Source: Chloroflexota bacterium (lineage in GTDB: Bacteria; Chloroflexota; Anaerolineae; Promineifilales; Promineifilaceae). Taken from it: DNA of 9,653 nt. The stretch is taken from the NCBI GenBank assembly GCA_008501785.1, contig QQUD01000760.1, forward strand, positions 1 to 9,653, given 5' to 3'. The notes under the pieces were generated by a model that did no database searches, had not been told where the DNA came from, and saw only the letters and a program-made list of their open reading frames with translations. The position numbers and the translations under genes are program-made. Positions 5,687 through 9,653 of this stretch are shown piece by piece; the stretch's first letter is position 1, and each line of letters opens with the position of its first letter.

Positions 5687-6193
5687 TTATGATCGCTGCA
5701 TCAAGTAGAAAAACAGACCTTGCTCAACTGTCTCACCACCTAGCTCATTAATTACCGACAGGGTTTGCGCACGATGATTGGTGCCATGATTAACTGTCGT
5801 CAGCAAAATTTCACCCCAGTTGGTATCAAATTCAACATCATCCCCCATTGGTACAGTCATTGCCTCTGCGAGTTTCTCATCAGTCAACGACTCCACAAAT
5901 GCATTCAAATCACCTTCCAACTTGTCCCACTTCTCACGAATCATGATTCGGTCTGGGTACGATTCCTGGTTCAAAAACGCCGGGTCATCTTTTGCAGGCA
6001 CTCGCCCTTCTAGCCAGACCATTGTGTACCAATCTGTAAACATCAAGTGGAATGCCTGATTGTGAACGGAACCAATTGAATGACCATGCTCCTGCGTAAA
6101 CTGCTCATCACTCAGCGATTCGATACAATCCCACAATTGCCGGTTTGCCCAAATATGATAATCCAACATTAAACGAATGGTTTCTGTTTTCAT
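5687..6193 (-). CDS. DinB-family protein
   Basis: A 168-residue protein of the DinB/YfiT-like four-helix-bundle superfamily, usually divalent-metal-binding and often thiol-transferase-like or of unknown function. The N-terminus LMLDYHIWANRQLWDCIESLS (8-28) is the typical first helix. H49 (in SVHNQAFHLMF), H136 and H140 (NHGTNHRAQ) give the expected His triad. The length is normal. The ATG at 6193 has GGAGG 7 nt upstream (6205-6201). It follows a MerR-type regulator on the same strand with a 51-nt gap that contains a hairpin, so the two probably form an operon and the regulator may control this protein. The substrate cannot be told from the sequence. Confidence 0.88.
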   Translation of the reverse strand: MKTETIRLMLDYHIWANRQLWDCIESLSDEQFTQEHGHSIGSVHNQAFHLMFTDWYTMVWLEGRVPAKDDPAFLNQESYPDRIMIREKWDKLEGDLNAFVESLTDEKLAEAMTVPMGDDVEFDTNWGEILLTTVNHGTNHRAQTLSVINELGGETVEQGLFFYLMQRS

Positions 6194-6218
6194 CTAATTA
6201 CCTCCAAAATGTGTTTTG

Positions 6219-6252
6219 AGAGCTGACAGGTTTCAGAAAACCGGTCAGCTCT
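6219..6252 (-). other. Intercistronic hairpin overlapping the merR-like stop codon
   Basis: AGAGCTGAC (6219-6227) pairs with GTCAGCTCT (6244-6252). After one A-G mismatch, GGTTT (6229-6233) pairs with AAACC (6238-6242), giving a 14-bp interrupted stem with a 4-nt loop. It includes the regulator's stop codon (6247-6245) and lies 14 nt from the DinB ribosome site. In the minus-strand mRNA no U-tract follows, so processing, translational coupling or partial attenuation is likelier than full termination. Confidence 0.5.
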
Positions 6253-7078
6253 GCTTTTGTACGGGAAATTGAATTTCCATCACCGTTTCATTGATGTTTT
6301 CTGGCCAGGAGAGTTTGAGGATGATTTCGCGCCCTGGGCCTAAAATCTCGTAATGGTTGGCTTCAATCCAGGCACCGAGCGCATTGTAACTGGCGCTGCT
6401 ACCTTCAAACCCTTGATGCACCAGCGTGGCCATCGTCGCTACACCAGGGAGTTCACGGGGAGTCAGCGTATGTGGTGCAGTTAAGGCCAACGGTTTGGAC
6501 CATGCTCCTTCCAGCAAATAGCCCATTTCCAGGTCCATTTCGCTTTCATCTTCAAAATCAGAATGCATGAGGAAAAAGGGGGAACCGACTCTGCGTCGTG
6601 CAGGTCCAGACGGCAGCCGCCGCTGCATTTCGGCAAAGAGTTTCCAAAAATCTTCGCCGGTTAACCCCACCGCACGAACTGACAGCACTTGTTGGGCTGG
6701 CACCTGTTTGATGACGACATCAGGTGTCCACATATCACCTTCGGTCTCGATCTGGTTCAAGCGCATTTCCACATTGCGCAGCCGCGCGATTTCATTTTGC
6801 AGCGCTTGTTCAATTTGGGCTTTGCGAATGGTCAACATGCCGCGAATCTCGTCGGGCGTGACTGGCTCGTTGAGTAAACGGCCGATTTGCTCCAACGACA
6901 AACCCAAATCTTTCAGCGCCAAAATGCGATTGAGGCGGGGTAGTTGTTCTGCTGAGTAATAACGGTATCCGGTTTCAGGGTCGATGCGGATTGGTTTGAG
7001 CAAATCTAGCTCGTCGTAGTAACGCAGCAGCCGCCCGGACACTTGTGCAATTCTGGAAAATTCACCTATTCGAAACAT
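6245..7078 (-). CDS. MerR-family regulator with GyrI-like effector-binding domain
   Basis: A 277-residue regulator. Residues 1-70 form the MerR winged helix (MFRIGEFSRIAQVSGRLLRYYDELDLLKP, then the GYRYYSAEQ wing). Residues about 75-112 form the dimerising coiled coil (IRKAQIEQALQNEIARLRNVEMRLNQIE). From about 118 to the end lies a GyrI-like/AraC_E_bind ligand domain (VVIKQVPAQQVLSVRA, DLEMGYLLEG, SYNALGAWIEANHYEILGPGREI). This layout matches BltR/BmrR-type sensors of drugs or other hydrophobic cations rather than metal-sensing MerR proteins. Its promoter has the long spacer used by MerR regulators, so it is probably autoregulated. It is probably co-transcribed with the DinB-family gene. There is one degenerate CGGCCG copy (6877-6886). 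The ligand is unknown. Confidence 0.92.
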   Translation of the reverse strand: MFRIGEFSRIAQVSGRLLRYYDELDLLKPIRIDPETGYRYYSAEQLPRLNRILALKDLGLSLEQIGRLLNEPVTPDEIRGMLTIRKAQIEQALQNEIARLRNVEMRLNQIETEGDMWTPDVVIKQVPAQQVLSVRAVGLTGEDFWKLFAEMQRRLPSGPARRRVGSPFFLMHSDFEDESEMDLEMGYLLEGAWSKPLALTAPHTLTPRELPGVATMATLVHQGFEGSSASYNALGAWIEANHYEILGPGREIILKLSWPENINETVMEIQFPVQKQS

Positions 7079-7085
7079 GGTTCAT

Positions 7086-7116
7086 ATTATAGAGTTTGAC
7101 GTAGCGTAAAAGTCAA
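7086..7116 (-). promoter_or_regulatory. MerR-type promoter with 19-bp spacer, leaderless start
   Basis: On the minus strand TTGACT (7116-7111) and a perfect TATAAT (7091-7086) are 19 bp apart. This is the long spacing that MerR regulators correct by untwisting DNA. TTGAC (7116-7112) and GTCAA (7100-7096) form an inverted repeat inside the spacer, as in MerR operators. The ATG lies 7 nt beyond the -10 box with no room for a Shine-Dalgarno, so the mRNA is probably leaderless. Confidence 0.8.
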
Positions 7117-7130
7117 GGGGGTATTTGGAA

Positions 7131-7197
7131 GTCCTGCCAGGCAAGGGGCGAACGGCCTGAAATGACCAAGATCGTTCTGCCCCTTGCCTGGCAGGAC
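7131..7197. repeat. 67-bp hairpin repeat with perfect 19-bp arms
   Basis: GTCCTGCCAGGCAAGGGGC (7131-7149) and its exact reverse complement (7179-7197) flank a 29-bp centre. GAACG (7150-7154) and CGTTC (7173-7177) extend the stem after a single bulged T. The final loop is 18 nt. It is far more GC-rich than its surroundings and lies between the divergent merR-like and AT-rich genes, so it is unlikely to be a terminator of either. It looks like a REP/MITE-like mobile repeat. Confidence 0.75.
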
Positions 7198-7259
7198 GAG
7201 TGTCGGTAATATTTATCAAGTCAGTATTTCACGTATGAATTAATGCCAATTTTAAAATT

Positions 7260-7841
7260 ATGAATCATCGCAAATTTTTCATTAGAAGCATGTCAGTACT
7301 AGTTCTCGTTGTTGTTCCATTTACCCTTGTTTTATTGACTAAAGGTAGTTCCTTTTTAAATTTATTTCATGTTGGACCAGGTACTTTTATCAATGAACTT
7401 GGTGGATATAGTATTGATTATCCAAGTGGGTGGATTGCTCTAGAATTTGAAAATGGTAATCATGGAGATAAAGAGACAACCGGAATGTTGGTCATGCGAA
7501 ATCAAGATTCTCCAAATCTTACTATTCGCCAATTTGAGACGCAAAATCCAAATCTTGATGAAGCTGTTTTGTGGGGAAAAAATCGCGTCATTACTCGATA
7601 TGACGAATATGGAACTTTTTTATTTGATTCACCTGAATATAAAATCGTGAATTACCTGCCAATGGCCACCAGAACTTATACTTTGTCCTTTTATGAGACT
7701 GGCAATTCACTGAAAAATATTGATGCCTATGTCGTTTCTGAAGGAACAATATTTATCTTAACTTTTTCATCTGTTTCTGCAGAATTTGAGCAAAACACCC
7801 CCGTATTCGATGAAATGTTGCAGAGTTTTGTCATTGAGTAA
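7260..7841 (+). CDS. Membrane-anchored PsbP/Mog1-like protein, function unknown
   Basis: A 193-residue protein. Residues about 10-27 (SMSVLVLVVVPFTLVLLT) form one hydrophobic segment after a basic N-terminus, so it is an uncleaved anchor or signal peptide. No lipobox Cys is seen. The rest would be outside the membrane. GGYSIDYPSGWIALEF (48-63), the closing motif FDEMLQSFVIE and the pattern between them resemble the PsbP/Mog1-like (DUF1795-type) alpha/beta fold found in many small exported proteins of unknown role. No clear Shine-Dalgarno or promoter precedes the ATG at 7260. The gene is AT-rich and has no AACGGCCGTT site. It is flanked by the hairpin repeat upstream and by fadR-like regulatory DNA downstream, so no partner is evident. 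Confidence 0.65.
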   Translation: MNHRKFFIRSMSVLVLVVVPFTLVLLTKGSSFLNLFHVGPGTFINELGGYSIDYPSGWIALEFENGNHGDKETTGMLVMRNQDSPNLTIRQFETQNPNLDEAVLWGKNRVITRYDEYGTFLFDSPEYKIVNYLPMATRTYTLSFYETGNSLKNIDAYVVSEGTIFILTFSSVSAEFEQNTPVFDEMLQSFVIE

Positions 7842-7876
7842 AACCTGAGTCCATGTAATTTCCACCACTGTAAAAA

Positions 7877-7894
7877 ATTTGATCAGCATCAAAT
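7877..7894. promoter_or_regulatory. Inverted repeat upstream of the fadR-like promoter
   Basis: ATTTGAT-CAGC-ATCAAAT is a perfect 7-bp inverted repeat ending 9 nt before the -35 box. That is a position suited to an activator or a second repressor site. It could instead be the 3' hairpin of the preceding gene, whose stop is 35 nt upstream, but no T-run follows. Confidence 0.45.
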
Positions 7895-7903
7895 AAGTAA
7901 TGA

Positions 7904-7932
7904 TTGACAGAAGCTGTTGTTTCTTTTATTAT
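7904..7932 (+). promoter_or_regulatory. Strong sigma-70-type promoter of the fadR-like operon
   Basis: A consensus TTGACA (7904-7909), a 17-bp spacer and TATTAT (7927-7932). Transcription would start at about 7938-7940, inside the operator that follows. Confidence 0.8.
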
Positions 7933-7937
7933 AGTCA

Positions 7938-7961
7938 AACTGGTATGACCACTTACCAGTT
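7938..7961. promoter_or_regulatory. FadR/GntR-type operator
   Basis: AACTGGTA (7938-7945) and TACCAGTT (7954-7961) are perfect 8-bp inverted arms. Inside them TGGTATGACCA (7941-7951) fits the TGGTNNNACCA consensus of FadR-type GntR repressors. It covers the predicted transcription start, so binding would block initiation. This points to autorepression by the downstream regulator. Confidence 0.75.
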
Positions 7962-7981
7962 GAAGGTTTTAGGAAGCATAC

Positions 7982-8674
7982 ATGAATTGGGAAGCACCAA
8001 AACGGCCGTTAGACCACACCGAATCCACACTAGTAAAAGCAGTGCTCGACGATACATTCCCCATTGGCAGCAAATTGCCAGGTGAGCGCAAGCTGGCTGA
8101 GATGCTGGGCGTGACGCGCCCCACACTGCGTGAAGCACTGCGGCGGCTAGAACGAGACGGCTGGTTCACCGTCAATCACGGCAAAGCAACGGTGGTAAAC
8201 GATTATTGGAAAGACGGTCGAATGAACGTTCTCTCCAATCTTGTGCAACATGCTGAGTCTGTACCGCCCAACTTTGTGGCAAACTTGCTGCAAATTCGCG
8301 CCGATATGGCTCCCAGCTACACGCGGGAAGCCGCCCGCCATCATCCTGATGAAATGACAGCACTTTTTCAGCAAGGCATCAACCTGCCAGATGCAGTTGA
8401 TGCGTTTGCCGAATTTGATTGGCACCTGCACCGTACCCTCACCATTGCTTCCGAAAATCCGATTTATACATTGATCATGAACGGTTTTACCGATTTTTAT
8501 GAAAATATGGCCCAACTCTATTTCCTGTCTGAACCTGCCCGCCGCCGCTCCCGCGCCTTTTATCAAACGATGCATGATTTGATTCAACAGCAAGATTTGG
8601 TGAAGGTGGAAACGGCCGTTCGCACCATGATGCAGGAAAGTATCGACTTGTGGCCTGGAAGAGGTCTCACATGA
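7982..8674 (+). CDS. FadR-type GntR-family regulator
   Basis: A 230-residue regulator. The N-terminal winged helix LPGERKLAEMLGVTRPTLREALRRLERDGWFTVNHGKATVVNDYW is strikingly like Escherichia coli FadR, including the HGKxTxVNxxW stretch after the wing. The C-terminal part (AFAEFDWHLHRTLTIASENPIYTLIMNG) also follows FadR_C rather than the metal-binding FCD domain. E. coli FadR binds long-chain acyl-CoA and controls fatty-acid breakdown and synthesis, so an acyl-CoA-type ligand is likely here. AGGAAG (7971-7976) precedes the ATG. A consensus promoter and a FadR-like operator lie just upstream. Its stop overlaps the next gene's start (ATGA, 8671-8674), so the two are translationally coupled. Two AACGGCCGTT copies lie inside. 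Orthology to FadR is inferred. Confidence 0.88.
   Translation: MNWEAPKRPLDHTESTLVKAVLDDTFPIGSKLPGERKLAEMLGVTRPTLREALRRLERDGWFTVNHGKATVVNDYWKDGRMNVLSNLVQHAESVPPNFVANLLQIRADMAPSYTREAARHHPDEMTALFQQGINLPDAVDAFAEFDWHLHRTLTIASENPIYTLIMNGFTDFYENMAQLYFLSEPARRRSRAFYQTMHDLIQQQDLVKVETAVRTMMQESIDLWPGRGLT
8001..8010. repeat. AACGGCCGTT palindrome, copy 7
   Basis: Exact copy at codons 7-10 of the fadR-like gene, reading K-R-P-L. Confidence 0.9.
8611..8620. repeat. AACGGCCGTT palindrome, copy 8
   Basis: Exact copy near the 3' end of the fadR-like gene, reading E210-T-A-V. Confidence 0.9.
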
Positions 8675-9653
8675 AACGTTGGAATGGATGGGGTGAAACG
8701 TCGATTACAAATGAGCTGCCGGAAAATGCTGGGGTATTTTTAGATACGGCGATTGGGGCCACCACGCCACCCAAAGATGCAGCATTGGCTGACGTGGTGG
8801 CGGCTGTGCCGCAATCACAATTGACTGAGCATCCGCTGATTAACACGGATGCAGATATGCGGTTGCGTCATGCGCGGGGGCAGAGTTTTCCTGATTGGTT
8901 GGCACTGCGCAGCGGCAGCATCGAAGCTTTTCCAGATGGCGTTGCGTTTCCGCAAACGGATGCGCAGGTGAAAACGCTGCTCGACTTTGCCAAAGAGCAT
9001 GATGTGAAGCTGATTCCCTACGGCGGTGGCACCAGCGTGGTGGGGCATATCAACCCAGAACCGGGCGACCGTCCTATTTTAACGATGAATTTGCAGCGAC
9101 TGAACCGAATGCGTCGCCTGGACACGGCCAGCCGATTAGCCACGTTTGGCGCAGGCGTGGCTGGCCCGAACTTGGAAGCACAACTACGCGCCAAGGGGTA
9201 CACGCTGGGGCATTATCCGCAGTCGTTTGAATACTCGACGCTAGGCGGGTGGATTGTGACGCGGTCTAGTGGACAGCAGTCACGCGGTTACGGCCGAATT
9301 GAAGACCTGTTTGCGGGGGGTAAACTGGTTGCGCCTGCCGGAGAACTGGAAATGCCACCGCTGCCCGCCTCTGCCGCCGGTCCCGACATTCGCGAAATGG
9401 TGATGGGGTCGGAAGGGCGATTGGGCATTGTGACGGAAGCGACTGTGCGCGTTTCGCAATTACCGGAAAAGGAAGTATTTCACTCAGTCTTTTTCCCAGA
9501 TTTTGAGGCGGGGAAAACGGCCGTTCGTCAAATCGTGCAGGCAGACTTGCCACTCTCGATGCTGCGGCTGAGTACCGGCATCGAAACTGAAACAACGCTG
9601 AAACTAGCCGGACATGAACGGTTAATCAGTACGCTAGAGCGATTATTGCGTTT
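8671..9653 (+). CDS. FAD-linked oxidase, alkyl-DHAP synthase (AGPS)-like (3' partial)
   Basis: The frame is open to the window end; 327 codons are visible of an expected 530-570. The N-terminus MKRWNGWGE matches the short KWNGWG element characteristic of alkyldihydroxyacetonephosphate synthases. PYGGGTSVVGH (116-126) is the PCMH-type FAD-binding loop. FEYSTLGGWIVTRSSGQQSRGYGRIEDL (186-213) and GPDIREMVMGSEGRLGIVTEAT (237-258) closely follow AGPS. AGPS swaps the acyl chain of acyl-DHAP for a fatty alcohol to make the first ether-lipid bond; related bacterial proteins are often glycolate/lactate-oxidase-like. The catalytic C-terminal part is out of view, so ether-lipid synthesis is likely but unproven. 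Coupling to a FadR-type regulator fits a fatty-acyl/alcohol substrate. One exact AACGGCCGTT copy encodes K282-T-A-V. Confidence 0.82.
   Translation, partial: MKRWNGWGETSITNELPENAGVFLDTAIGATTPPKDAALADVVAAVPQSQLTEHPLINTDADMRLRHARGQSFPDWLALRSGSIEAFPDGVAFPQTDAQVKTLLDFAKEHDVKLIPYGGGTSVVGHINPEPGDRPILTMNLQRLNRMRRLDTASRLATFGAGVAGPNLEAQLRAKGYTLGHYPQSFEYSTLGGWIVTRSSGQQSRGYGRIEDLFAGGKLVAPAGELEMPPLPASAAGPDIREMVMGSEGRLGIVTEATVRVSQLPEKEVFHSVFFPDFEAGKTAVRQIVQADLPLSMLRLSTGIETETTLKLAGHERLISTLERLLR
9516..9525. repeat. AACGGCCGTT palindrome, copy 9
   Basis: Exact copy in the AGPS-like gene, reading K282-T-A-V. A degenerate relative with only CGGCCG intact lies at 9289-9298. Confidence 0.9.

Noticed and set aside
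7131..7197. Intrinsic terminator
   Set aside because: It lies between divergent genes, upstream of both, with no T-run on either side.
8147..8593. Minus-strand 148-codon ORF
   Set aside because: It is an antisense shadow of the fadR-like gene, whose protein is clearly recognisable.

Overview
The window looks like chromosomal DNA of an uncultured or environmental bacterium, most probably a member of Chloroflexota (Anaerolineae/Caldilineae/Ardenticatenia-like). Three things suggest this: a secreted multidomain protein with a C-terminal 'IYLPMI' segment like those I recall from Chloroflexota exported proteins, transcripts that look leaderless, and a mosaic of mid-GC housekeeping genes with AT-rich accessory genes. 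I could run no search, so the phylum is an inference.

Layout. 1-1854 (+): C-terminal part of an exported N-acetylmuramoyl-L-alanine amidase (Amidase_3) fused to a GATase1-like domain and a MAM/immune-inhibitor-A-like beta-sandwich. 1989-2199: promoter, a 29-codon Tyr-rich leader ORF and an intrinsic terminator, together a candidate ribosome-mediated attenuator for tyrS. 2200-3486 (+): tyrosyl-tRNA synthetase. 3487-3535: tandem plus inverted repeat between convergent genes. 3547-4752 (-): BtrH_N-like protein that seems to lack the catalytic Cys. 4892-5596 (+): a compact metal-response-like module made of a promoter with operator palindrome, an ArsR/SmtB-type regulator with a C-terminal CxCxC, a second long palindrome, an unlisted 35-aa CGCGC/Lys-rich mini-protein and a terminator. 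5687-7078 (-): a MerR-family regulator with a GyrI-like effector domain, then a DinB-family protein, driven by a promoter with the 19-bp spacer typical of MerR control. 7131-7197: a long, near-perfect hairpin repeat. 7260-7841 (+): an AT-rich gene for a membrane-anchored PsbP/Mog1-like protein. 7904-9653 (+): a FadR-type GntR regulator with its own promoter and FadR-like operator, overlapping by ATGA an FAD-linked oxidase of the alkyl-DHAP synthase type that runs off the window.

Overlaid on this is a highly iterated palindrome. AACGGCCGTT occurs 7 times exactly and its 8-bp core ACGGCCGT 9 times, where chance predicts about 0.01 and 0.15 for a random sequence of this length. Most coding copies fall in one frame and read (E/K)-T-A-V. 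The sites are absent from the three AT-rich + strand genes, which may therefore be recent arrivals.

The strongest leads are the Tyr leader-peptide attenuator of tyrS, the ArsR plus CGCGC mini-protein module, and the AACGGCCGTT palindrome family.
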